From positions 1 through 64,000 of the forward strand of contig NZ_BJED01000010.1 of the NCBI RefSeq assembly GCF_005405485.1: DNA of 64,000 nt, written 5' to 3'. The first letter of the stretch is position 1. Each line of letters begins with the position of its first letter. The DNA is from Enterococcus hulanensis. Its GTDB lineage: Bacteria; Bacillota; Bacilli; Lactobacillales; Enterococcaceae. The position numbers and the translations under genes were made by a program. The notes beneath the pieces were generated by a model. The model was not told the DNA's origin. It worked only from the letters and a program-made list of their open reading frames with translations, and did no database searches. This document shows positions 45,540-53,074 of this stretch, piece by piece.

Positions 45540-45854
45540 ATGAAAGTAGTAGCAGTGACTGCGTGTCCAACAGGAATCGCGCATACCTATATGGCACAAG
45601 AGGCTATCGAAAAAGAATGTAAGAAACGCGGCTATGAAGTTCAAGTCGAGACACAAGGCAGTATGGGAATTGAAAATGAATTGGAACAAGAAGATATCGA
45701 TCAGGCCGATGTATTAATTTTAGCAGTAGCAATCGATGTGGAAAATGGCGAACGTTTCGAAGAAAAAATCGATTTGGGTAAATCTTTGTCGGTTGATCCG
45801 GGAGACATCATCAAGTATCCAGCAAAATATATTGATGAAGCAGAGAAATTATAA
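45540..45854 (+). CDS. PTS EIIB, fructose family
   Basis: 104 aa. The phospho-Cys lies in [31 protein letters not shown], the exact EIIB-Fru signature; [30 protein letters not shown] follows. AGGAGG precedes ATG 45540. EIIA, EIIB and EIIC are separate here, which is common in non-fructose members of this PTS family. Confidence 0.95.
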   Translation: MKVVAVTACPTGIAHTYMAQEAIEKECKKRGYEVQVETQGSMGIENELEQEDIDQADVLILAVAIDVENGERFEEKIDLGKSLSVDPGDIIKYPAKYIDEAEKL

Positions 45855-45869
45855 AGGGAGATTATAAAA

Positions 45870-46964
45870 ATGAAAAAACAGAACAAGTTCTTTAAAGACT
45901 TGCAGAAAGCCTTCAATACAGGTGTATCTTTCATGTTGCCGTCAGTGGTTGTTGGGGGGATTTTCTTAGCTGTGGCTCTAGCAACTGGGAAAGCCACAGA
46001 TGCCGGAATGGAGATCACTAGTCCGTTTATGCAAAATCTAAATGATTTGGGTGCGGCAGGTTTTGCGATGATGATTCCATTGTTATCAGGTTACATCGCT
46101 AACTCGTTAGCTGGAAAACCTGGTTTAGTTCCAGGTATGATCCTAGGTTTTGTTGCCAATAATCCCATTGGTGAAGGGCAAATAAAGACAGGATTCCTTG
46201 GAGCAATGATCATGGGTGTGGCAGCAGGATACTTTGTTCGTTGGTGTAAAACGTGGAAGGTGCCGTCTACTATTCGAACGATTATGCCGATATTGATTGT
46301 TCCAGTTGTGACCACTTTTGTACTGGGTATGTTCTATATTTATATCATTGCCGTACCAATTGGTGCAGGGATGGACTGGCTTGTTAAGGTTCTTGGTCAA
46401 ATGCAAGGCGGCAGCGCACTTATTTTAGGGTTGATCTTGGGTGCGATGACTGCGATCGATATGGGTGGTCCAATCAATAAAACAGCGACAGCTTTTACTT
46501 TGGCATTGATGGCAGAAGGTGTTTATGGCCCGAATGGAGCGCATCGAATTGCTTGTGCGATTCCGCCTTTAGCGATGGCTATTTCAACTTTTATCGATCG
46601 GAAAAAATATACTCCAGAGGATAAAGACCTAGGTATCTCAGCCTTCTTTATGTCGCTGATTGGTATTACAGAAGGTGCGATTCCGTTTGCGGCGAAAGAT
46701 ATCAAACGTGTTTTACCAGCAATCATCATCGGTAGTGCTGTAGGCGGTGCAATGGGTATGGCGACAGGTGTAGAAGCGTTGGTGCCTCATGGAGGATTTA
46801 TCATCTTACCGGTTGTTAATGGCAAATTGTGGTACGCTCTTTCAATCATTGTTGGCGCAGTTATTTCAGCAGTTATTTTGCATTTCACTAAGCCAAGTTT
46901 AGTTGATGAAACAACGAAAGAAAAGAAGAAAGAAACCAATGAACAGATCGAAGTAGCAAAATAA
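45870..46964 (+). CDS. PTS EIIC, fructose family
   Basis: 364-aa membrane permease with about nine hydrophobic segments. Family segments are FNTGVSFMLPSVVVGGIFLAVALATG, GYIANSLAGKPGLVPGMILGF, AIDMGGPINKTATAF and ISAFFMSLIGITEGAIPFAAKD. The sugar is unknown; the neighbouring GatZ-like protein hints at a ketohexose, tagatose, sorbose or a polyol. Last gene of its transcript, followed by a terminator. Confidence 0.92.
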   Translation: MKKQNKFFKDLQKAFNTGVSFMLPSVVVGGIFLAVALATGKATDAGMEITSPFMQNLNDLGAAGFAMMIPLLSGYIANSLAGKPGLVPGMILGFVANNPIGEGQIKTGFLGAMIMGVAAGYFVRWCKTWKVPSTIRTIMPILIVPVVTTFVLGMFYIYIIAVPIGAGMDWLVKVLGQMQGGSALILGLILGAMTAIDMGGPINKTATAFTLALMAEGVYGPNGAHRIACAIPPLAMAISTFIDRKKYTPEDKDLGISAFFMSLIGITEGAIPFAAKDIKRVLPAIIIGSAVGGAMGMATGVEALVPHGGFIILPVVNGKLWYALSIIVGAVISAVILHFTKPSLVDETTKEKKKETNEQIEVAK

Positions 46965-46980
46965 ACTTCAAATATTTGTG

Positions 46981-47024
46981 ACGACAAAGGAAAGTGCAAT
47001 AAGCCATTTTCCTTTGTCGTTTTT
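46981..47024 (+). terminator. Terminator of the fructose-type PTS unit
   Basis: ACGACAAAGGAAA (46981-46993) pairs with TTTCCTTTGTCGT (47008-47020), then a T run. Confidence 0.9.
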
Positions 47025-47087
47025 GTGTATAAATAACAGCTGTCAATATTCCGAATCTTTTATTTTGCAACATGTCTCGATTGTTTT

Positions 47088-47165
47088 TGCAACAAGTAAG
47101 TAGATTAATGCATTGACTTGTTGCAGATAAATGTAATATTCATACTCAATTACCCGTCATATACT
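47088..47165 (+). promoter_or_regulatory. Dyad operator and promoter of the GatZ-like gene
   Basis: TGCAACAAGT (47088-47097) and ACTTGTTGCA (47116-47125) enclose 18 bases, and TATACT (47160-47165) follows after exactly 34 bases, with AAATGTAATAT at the -35 position. Every one of these spacings equals those at 42983-43060. A half site TTTTGCAACA lies at 47063-47072. It shows that the GatZ-like gene and the PTS unit share a regulator. Confidence 0.75.
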
Positions 47166-47224
47166 TTAGATGTGGTAGAAACAAAGGATTACATTTAATT
47201 ACACGAAATGGAGATGTCAATAAG

Positions 47225-48511
47225 ATGGAAAAATTACCTATTAAGACAGTCGTGGAGAGTTTGTTGACTCTGCAAGCAACAGGCGAAAGTGCAACATTAT
47301 TGGGAATCGGACCAATGTCGAAAAATTGTGTTCAAGCAACACTTGAATTGTCAAAAGATGATGATTATCCTGTGATGTTTATTGCCAGCCGTAATCAAGT
47401 GGATGCCGATGAACTTGGCGGCGGCTATGTAAATGGCTGGAATCAATTCACTTTTGCTGAAGCAGTGGAAGAAGTGGCCAATGAAATCGGTTATGACAAT
47501 TTATATTACCTATGTCGAGATCACGGAGGTCCATGGCAGCGTGATAAAGAGCGAAATGATCATTTACCGACGGAAAAGGCGATGGACTTAGGGAAGAAAT
47601 CTTATGTCGCGGATATTGAAGCGGGCTTTGATTTATTAATGATTGATCCTACAAAAGATCCCTTTGAAGTTGGGAAAGTTATTCCTTTAGATACCGTATT
47701 AGAACGAACAGTTGATCTAATTGAATTCTGTGAACAAGAACGGAAAGCCCGTAATTTACCAGAAATTGGTTATGAAGTAGGAACAGAAGAAACCAACGGC
47801 GGATTAACATCTACAGAAACCTATGAAACATTCATTTTACGGTTGAAGGATGAACTAGAGAAACGCGGACTGCCAATGCCTACCTTTATCGTAGGTCAAA
47901 CAGGAACTTTAACACGGAAAACAGAACAAATCGGCACCTTCAATTTCAAAAATTCTTATGATTTGGCTCAAATGGCAAAAGAATATGGGGTTGGCTTAAA
48001 GGAACACAATGGCGATTATCTAGACGATGTAACTTTATTGGAGCATATTCCATCACAAATTACTGCGACCAATGTTGCACCTCAGTATGGTACAGAAGAA
48101 ACACGGGCCTATTTAAATCTAGCGGCGGTAGAAGAAAAATTAATGGAGTATGGGTTAGTAAAAGATGTATCAAATACTCGTGGTGTCTTGCTGGAACATG
48201 CAATCAAGAGTGAACGTTGGAGAAAATGGATGGTAGGGGAACAAAAAATTCTGACAGTTGAAGAGATCCTGACACAAAATGATGCAGGATTACAGGCCGA
48301 AATTTTAGATATCGCGGGTCACTATACCTTTAACGATGATGAAGTAAAAGCTGAAATTGAAAAGCTGTATGCGAATTTAAAAGCACATAACATTGACGGT
48401 CAAAGATATGTGGTAGACCATATCAAACGTCCAATCCGTGATTATGCTGAATGCTACAACTTGAGCGGTGTTACGACGCGTATTAAAGATATGAATAAAG
48501 TAAAAGCATAG
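47225..48511 (+). CDS. GatZ/KbaZ-family protein (tagatose-bisphosphate aldolase non-catalytic subunit or sugar-phosphate 4-epimerase)
   Basis: 428 aa. ASRNQVDADELGGGYVNGWNQFTF, LCRDHGGPWQRDKERND, DLLMIDPTKDP, IGYEVGTEETNGG and FIVGQTGTLTRK follow the GatZ/KbaZ (PF08013) pattern, which retains a TIM-barrel metal site. Classic members help class II tagatose-bisphosphate aldolase; others are reported to epimerise ketose phosphates at C4. No GatY partner sits beside it, though two class II aldolases lie 5-13 kb downstream. It is the only gene of its transcript, under the same dyad promoter as the PTS unit. Confidence 0.8.
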   Translation: MEKLPIKTVVESLLTLQATGESATLLGIGPMSKNCVQATLELSKDDDYPVMFIASRNQVDADELGGGYVNGWNQFTFAEAVEEVANEIGYDNLYYLCRDHGGPWQRDKERNDHLPTEKAMDLGKKSYVADIEAGFDLLMIDPTKDPFEVGKVIPLDTVLERTVDLIEFCEQERKARNLPEIGYEVGTEETNGGLTSTETYETFILRLKDELEKRGLPMPTFIVGQTGTLTRKTEQIGTFNFKNSYDLAQMAKEYGVGLKEHNGDYLDDVTLLEHIPSQITATNVAPQYGTEETRAYLNLAAVEEKLMEYGLVKDVSNTRGVLLEHAIKSERWRKWMVGEQKILTVEEILTQNDAGLQAEILDIAGHYTFNDDEVKAEIEKLYANLKAHNIDGQRYVVDHIKRPIRDYAECYNLSGVTTRIKDMNKVKA

Positions 48512-48519
48512 AGATAACG

Positions 48520-48562
48520 ACGAGACTTTCACGATTAGATAGTGAAAGTCTCGTTTCTTTTT
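48520..48562 (+). terminator. Terminator of the GatZ-like gene
   Basis: A perfect 13-bp stem ACGAGACTTTCAC / GTGAAAGTCTCGT with a 9-base loop and a T-rich tail. Confidence 0.9.
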
Positions 48563-48589
48563 AAGAAAGAGGAATTGAGGAGAGAGCTA

Positions 48590-49309
48590 TCATTCTAGAT
48601 GACATTTGGTTCGATCAGTTAATTGATACTCGTCGCTGCGTCTTTTAAATTCGCGAAAATGCATCGTTAGATAACTGATTTCATCATTTGATAAATCAAA
48701 GTCGAAGTTTTCAGTGATAAAAACACGTATTTGATTGGCGGCGTAAAAGTCCTTTGAATAGTTTTTCATTACATAGAAATAAAGATCGTTGTTAGATTCT
48801 ACTGAATCATGCTTTTCTTTTAAGATACGCAAGGCTAAAAACTTAATGTGGCGCATCAATCTTGGTGTTCCAGAAAGTAAAAGAGTACGTGGCAGATTTA
48901 CATAAAAGGCTATTTGTGTAATTAAGTAATGAATCAATTGAAGATATCTTTCCTGTTCATGATCATTAATATTGAGTTGATAGTTTGCCGCAATAACAGA
49001 TTCTGCTAACACTAGATAATCAGACTTTCTCAAGGACTGCTGCAAATGTTCTTCGATATACTGAATTGCTTCTTTAGCAAAGTCGATCTCTGACTTAAAC
49101 AGATATTCCATGATTTCAATCGAAGAAATGGAGTAGGCAGTGGTCATAGGAATCATTTCAGCGGCATTAAATAGAAAATAAGACAAGTTATTGTTTAGGT
49201 AGAAATTATCTGTGATCATGTATTTTTCTTTCGCTAATTTTACCAGGAATAGGACAAGTTGGCGTTCTGCTGACGTCGATCGTTGCGCTGATAGTTGTGA
49301 ATTGTTCAT
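48590..49309 (-). CDS. PRD-only protein, no DNA- or RNA-binding domain seen
   Basis: 239 aa, mostly helical. The C-terminal part, NQIRVFITENFDFDLSNDEISYLTMHFREFKRRSDE, is the end of a PTS-regulation domain with the conserved HF. An upstream stretch (QYIEEHLQQSLRKSDYLVLAESVIAANYQLNINDHEQERYLQLIHYLITQIAFYVN) looks like a further PRD with a His. Neither a CAT antiterminator domain nor a helix-turn-helix is evident, so it could be a signalling partner or a degenerate regulator. AAGGAGG lies upstream of ATG 49309. Divergent from the MerR gene. Confidence 0.7.
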   Translation of the reverse strand: MNNSQLSAQRSTSAERQLVLFLVKLAKEKYMITDNFYLNNNLSYFLFNAAEMIPMTTAYSISSIEIMEYLFKSEIDFAKEAIQYIEEHLQQSLRKSDYLVLAESVIAANYQLNINDHEQERYLQLIHYLITQIAFYVNLPRTLLLSGTPRLMRHIKFLALRILKEKHDSVESNNDLYFYVMKNYSKDFYAANQIRVFITENFDFDLSNDEISYLTMHFREFKRRSDEYQLTDRTKCHLE

Positions 49310-49385
49310 AATAAAAGACCTCCTTATAAAATTTTCTTACAGATTGCTTTAGGTCGCTAAGTTATTTGCTATAACCATATGTTAA

Positions 49386-49406
49386 ACTGTCTAGTAATTA
49401 GACAGT
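49386..49406. promoter_or_regulatory. Palindromic operator candidate between the PRD-only and MerR genes
   Basis: ACTGTCTA / TAGACAGT, a perfect 8-bp dyad with a 5-base centre, about 35 bases before the MerR start. MerR proteins bind dyads of this type, but I could not place -35 and -10 boxes on either side with confidence. Confidence 0.5.
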
Positions 49407-49440
49407 CAAGAAAAGAAACTAAAATGAGGAGGAATCATTT

Positions 49441-50253
49441 TTGGATACAACCAACTACTTATCAATCAGCGAATTCGCCAAGTTATCAGGGATCAAAAGG
49501 AAAACTTTAATCTACTATGATCAGATTGGTCTTTTAAAACCAGAGTATACTGGTGAAAATGGGTATCGCTATTATGATTATCCACAACTTTACAGAGTCA
49601 ACATGATTAACCTATTCAGAGAAATTAAAATGCCTTTAGCAGAGATCAAGGAACATTTACAAAACAGTACCCCAGAACAAGCGGCCTTTTTGCTTAAACG
49701 TCAAAGAGAGGTGATTCGTCAGAAACAAGAATACTATGAGGAAATGGCTGGAATGGTCGATCGTCAGTTAGCTTCATTAGAGGAATACGCTAAGGCAGAT
49801 CGTTTGGAATTTTCTATCGTATCTTTTGATAGAGTGCCGCTATTTTTTAGTTCGACAGTTTATCAAGGCTCCAACTTTAGAGCATCGATTTCTTTAAGTC
49901 AAATGTATCATGAGAGTTTTGACGCAGGGTATCGCTTTATTTATCCAGCAGGAATCGTGTTCAAAAATGAGTATAATTTCTCAAATATGGACTTTTTTGA
50001 AAATCCCAAAATGCAGTATTACGTAAAAGTACCAGAAGCTGTTGAGGCGCGACCGGCTGGGGAGTACTTAATCTGCTATTTTTTTGGACCGATCGACCAG
50101 TCTGACATTTTTCCTCAAATGTTGGACTACTTAAAGAAAAAGCAGTTGCGAGTCAAGGGAGATATTTATATTGATGTTATTCTCAATGGTTTGGCAGCAC
50201 AGAAATTTGATGACTTTCTATTGAAACTAGTTGTTCAAGTCATACCAATTTGA
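49441..50253 (+). CDS. MerR family regulator with GyrI-like ligand domain
   Basis: 270 aa. The N-terminal winged helix YLSISEFAKLSGIKRKTLIYYDQIGLLKPEYTGENGYRYYDYPQLYRVNMINLFREIKMPLAEIKEHL is a full MerR motif, followed by a coiled-coil (about 85-120) and a C-terminal domain (about 130-270) that looks like the BmrR/GyrI ligand pocket. The inducer is unknown. The TTG start 49441 has GAGGAGG eight bases upstream. A dyad in its own promoter region suggests autoregulation. Confidence 0.88.
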   Translation: MDTTNYLSISEFAKLSGIKRKTLIYYDQIGLLKPEYTGENGYRYYDYPQLYRVNMINLFREIKMPLAEIKEHLQNSTPEQAAFLLKRQREVIRQKQEYYEEMAGMVDRQLASLEEYAKADRLEFSIVSFDRVPLFFSSTVYQGSNFRASISLSQMYHESFDAGYRFIYPAGIVFKNEYNFSNMDFFENPKMQYYVKVPEAVEARPAGEYLICYFFGPIDQSDIFPQMLDYLKKKQLRVKGDIYIDVILNGLAAQKFDDFLLKLVVQVIPI

Positions 50254-50555
50254 TAAATAGTGTAAAAAAATAGTTGTTAAAAAGATTGTATGAGTGATAT
50301 GCATTGTTTTTATTTCTTATTCGAAATAGAGATTTTATTGTTTTTTTAATCCTATAAAAATCTGTTTATTTGAATATTATTTGAAGGTTTCTTTATTTCG
50401 CTTTTATTTATAAGAGTTCCGTTTTTTAAAAGGTTATCTACACCCAAAACGTTAATTTTTCCGAAAACTTTAGAACGAGCTTTTGCTTTCTTTTTCGTAT
50501 ATTTTATAAAAGAGAAAAGAAATTGGATTCATGATTGGAAAAGGAGCGAATAAGC
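50254..50555. other. AT-rich intergenic stretch
   Basis: About 300 bases, very rich in A and T, without an ORF that has a ribosome site and without a strong hairpin. The promoter of the next gene should be in its last part, where TATATTTTATAAAAG lies, but I cannot assign the boxes with confidence. Confidence 0.5.
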
Positions 50556-51659
50556 ATGGAAATCAAACAACTGACCAGACGACAACTTTTTACGATGAAG
50601 AACAGAAAGAACCTTGAGACGAAAGTACGCAAGTTTTGGGAAGCAACCAAAAATGCGGATCTAGTAGTGGAATATATCGTAGCGATTATTGTAAGGAATG
50701 CACTAGTGGCAAGCGATTTTTCGCTGCCGTGTCAAGATGTTGTGCGAGACCTGCTTTTTCAAGCCGAACCAAGCGAGACACTAAGAAAATTCAGTCCATT
50801 TTTCAAGGACTATTTGGATGAGAGCGAATGGATCAGCGTCATCAAGCGGTTGTTCAAAAATGAAAATGCGTATTATAAAGCGACTAAAAAGATGCGAATA
50901 CACGAAGGTAATCTAAAAAATCGAGGCAGTGCTGCGCTTGCTGATAACTATGATAGCTACACGCTGGTTTCTATTTTTGAAGATACCAATGGGAAAAAAC
51001 ATACTTGGAAATTAAGAGATGCCGACCCCAGCAATACCCTTGAAGAAACCAAACGAATCCTCAACATTTTAACGACCTTGACGATTTTTGAAAAGGGCGA
51101 CGTGCGCCAATTTGCCAAATTTTTGGATTGTGAGTTTAAAGGAACCACGACGCTTTATAGTACGAAACAACCGAAAGAGCAGCTGGAGTCTGTCCAAAAT
51201 TCGATGGCAGAACCATCAAAAATGAAGGCGGATACAAGTGTTGAGCGTGTTTTAATAGATGGTTTTGACCTCTCTGCGTTGACTAAGGGGGAGCTTATCA
51301 TGTTGCTTAAAGGGATTTTTGAGGAAGCTGAGGCAGTCATGTTGGAGGAAACTTCTGAGGAGCCAGAAGAAAACTTTGAAAAATTGCCGGCAGATCTGGC
51401 GGTAGGCAATAAGACGAATATAGAATCAAGGATTGTTCCAGAGGAAAAAGGAAATCAGCAACAAAAACCGCAATCGACGTTAACAAAACCGAAAAACGAT
51501 CTGATCCCATCTTTGGCAGCAGGGGCTATTCTTGAAGAAGGCACAGAAAAGCCGCCAAAAGTTGACAAACCTGTTAAACAAAATAGTAAAAAGCTTTCCA
51601 AAAAAGACCGGAAACTTTTGGAAAAATTTAATCAAGGGAAAAAGAAACATCGAAAATAA
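50556..51659 (+). CDS. Unrecognised 367-aa protein with lysine-rich tail
   Basis: I do not recognise a family. Residues about 1-200 look globular and soluble (KVRKFWEATKNADLVVEYIVAIIVRNALVA, ISVIKRLFKNENAYYKATKKMRIHEGNLKNRG, YTLVSIFEDTNGKKHTWKLRDADP). About 235-290 is acidic (EEAEAVMLEETSEEPEENFEKL). The tail is low-complexity and strongly basic (KQNSKKLSKKDRKLLEKF, ending GKKKHRK), as in nucleic-acid-binding or surface-associated proteins. ATG 50556 has AAAGGAG upstream. It is flanked by its own terminator and stands alone; function unknown. Confidence 0.75.
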   Translation: MEIKQLTRRQLFTMKNRKNLETKVRKFWEATKNADLVVEYIVAIIVRNALVASDFSLPCQDVVRDLLFQAEPSETLRKFSPFFKDYLDESEWISVIKRLFKNENAYYKATKKMRIHEGNLKNRGSAALADNYDSYTLVSIFEDTNGKKHTWKLRDADPSNTLEETKRILNILTTLTIFEKGDVRQFAKFLDCEFKGTTTLYSTKQPKEQLESVQNSMAEPSKMKADTSVERVLIDGFDLSALTKGELIMLLKGIFEEAEAVMLEETSEEPEENFEKLPADLAVGNKTNIESRIVPEEKGNQQQKPQSTLTKPKNDLIPSLAAGAILEEGTEKPPKVDKPVKQNSKKLSKKDRKLLEKFNQGKKKHRK

Positions 51660-51782
51660 AGATTAAATTCTTTGTAAAGCAAGGTTTTATTTGTCATGGA
51701 TTCAGAACTTGCAAAGAATGCCTCTTATTAGAATAATGATGTAGTTTAGTTATTGAGTTATAAATCCAATTAGTTAAATAGG

Positions 51783-51834
51783 AAAACCTTAGAAGCACTT
51801 CTGCGGAATTTCGCAGTTTTTTCTAAGGTTTTTT
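51783..51834 (+). terminator. Terminator with nested hairpin
   Basis: Outer stem AAAACCTTAGAA / TTCTAAGGTTTT encloses an inner CTGCGGAATTTCGCAG hairpin, followed by T residues. Confidence 0.85.
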
Positions 51835-51971
51835 GTGCTGAAATGATTTATATAATAGTGTGTTTAAAAGAATTGAGCTATAAACCGCTGGAGTATTTTG
51901 AGATAATCAAGTAGTTAACAATTATAGTCATGGTCAGCAGTTAAGAGAGGTGAGCTTAAACATGTACAACG

Positions 51972-52000
51972 AAAATTGCAGGATATATCCTGCAATTTTT
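51972..52000 (+). terminator. Isolated hairpin upstream of the aldolase-PTS operon (attenuator candidate)
   Basis: AAAATTGCAGGA / TCCTGCAATTTT is a perfect 12-bp stem with a TATA loop and a T5 end, 210 bases before the aldolase start and with no gene just upstream. It could end a short leader RNA. The remainder of 51835-52213 shows no further strong signal, apart from AT-rich -10-like stretches such as TATAAT at 51851. Confidence 0.55.
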
Positions 52001-52213
52001 CTGTCACTACAAATCATTGAAAGAATCTTTTCGCTCAATAATAAGATCATTTGCTTCAAAAACTCCAATTAATAGAGAACAGACTCTTTTTTTCAATTAG
52101 CTTTCAACATTACTTTAAAAAAATTGCATGATTCATCTTGCAGAATGTTCGGCACCAAGAGCACTTTTTTCATTATATGATTCAGATAGCAAGAGAGAAA
52201 GAAGGGCACAACA

Positions 52214-53049
52214 TGCAATTAGTAAATGGTTATAAGTTGATGGACTATGCAAAAGAAAAGGGATTTGTCTTACCAGCATTCAACACAACTAATTACGAAT
52301 TAACAGCCGGTATCATTCGAGGCTATCAGGAAAAAGGAATGGGCGGGTATATTGCAATCTCGTCGAGCAACTTGAAACTTTCTAGTCCGAAGATCATTGC
52401 GGACATGGTTAAGTCAGCGATGAAAACAGCCTCTGTTCCAGTTGCGCTACATTTGGATCATGGGAAAAGCTTTGAGGATGTGAAGGCTTGTATCGAAGCC
52501 GGGTTTACTTCGATAATGGTGGATGCTTCTCATTTACCTTTTGAAGAGAATATTGAAGAGGTTAGACGAACGGTTGAGTATTGCCACTTTTATGGCATCC
52601 CAGTTGAAGCTGAGCTTGGAGCAATCGGCGGCAAAGAAGACGACCATATATCTGAAGAAGATGCCAAAACGAATCCGGCAGATGTAAAAGAGTTTGTTGA
52701 AAGAACTAATTGCGATTTATTGGCAGTTTCGATCGGAAATGTTCATGGAATGGATTTGACACCGAAACTGGATTTTCCATTATTGGAAGAGATCGCGGCT
52801 ATTTCCTCAGTTCCGTTAGTGCTGCACGGCGGATCAGGAATTCCCTTCGATCAAGTTAGAAGAGCGAAACAAGAGAATCTGATTAAAGTAAATTACGGCT
52901 CAGATCTTCGTCAAGCATTTATTCGCACGTTCGGCCAAGCCTATGAAAGCAATCATAATGAATTTGATATTATGTCGCTTTCAAAGTCGGCGATTGAAAA
53001 TGTTGAAGAGCGAGTAAAGGCAATCATCACAGAAGTAAATGAAAAATAA
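52214..53049 (+). CDS. Class II ketose-bisphosphate aldolase (first of two)
   Basis: Cleaves a ketose bisphosphate or phosphate to dihydroxyacetone phosphate and an aldehyde. 278 aa. Zinc ligands and core motifs: VALHLDHGKSFEDVKACIEAGFTSIMVDASHLPFEENI, VEAELGAIGGKEDDH, LAVSIGNVHGMDLTP and LVLHGGSGIPFDQVRRAKQENLIKVNYGSDLR. ATG 52214 (MQLVNGYKLM) is chosen; GAAAGAAGGG lies upstream and the frame before it has no ribosome site. Similar to GatY/KbaY and to a paralogue at 60598. Confidence 0.92.
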
Positions 53050-53074
53050 TTTTTAAAACAAGGAGGGGGATATC

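Noticed and set aside
52150-52175. Sigma-54 promoter (GGCAC...GCA) ahead of the mannose-type PTS operon
   Set aside because: The GG and GC elements are 8 bases apart instead of 10, and the regulator in the operon lacks a sigma-54 activator AAA+ domain.
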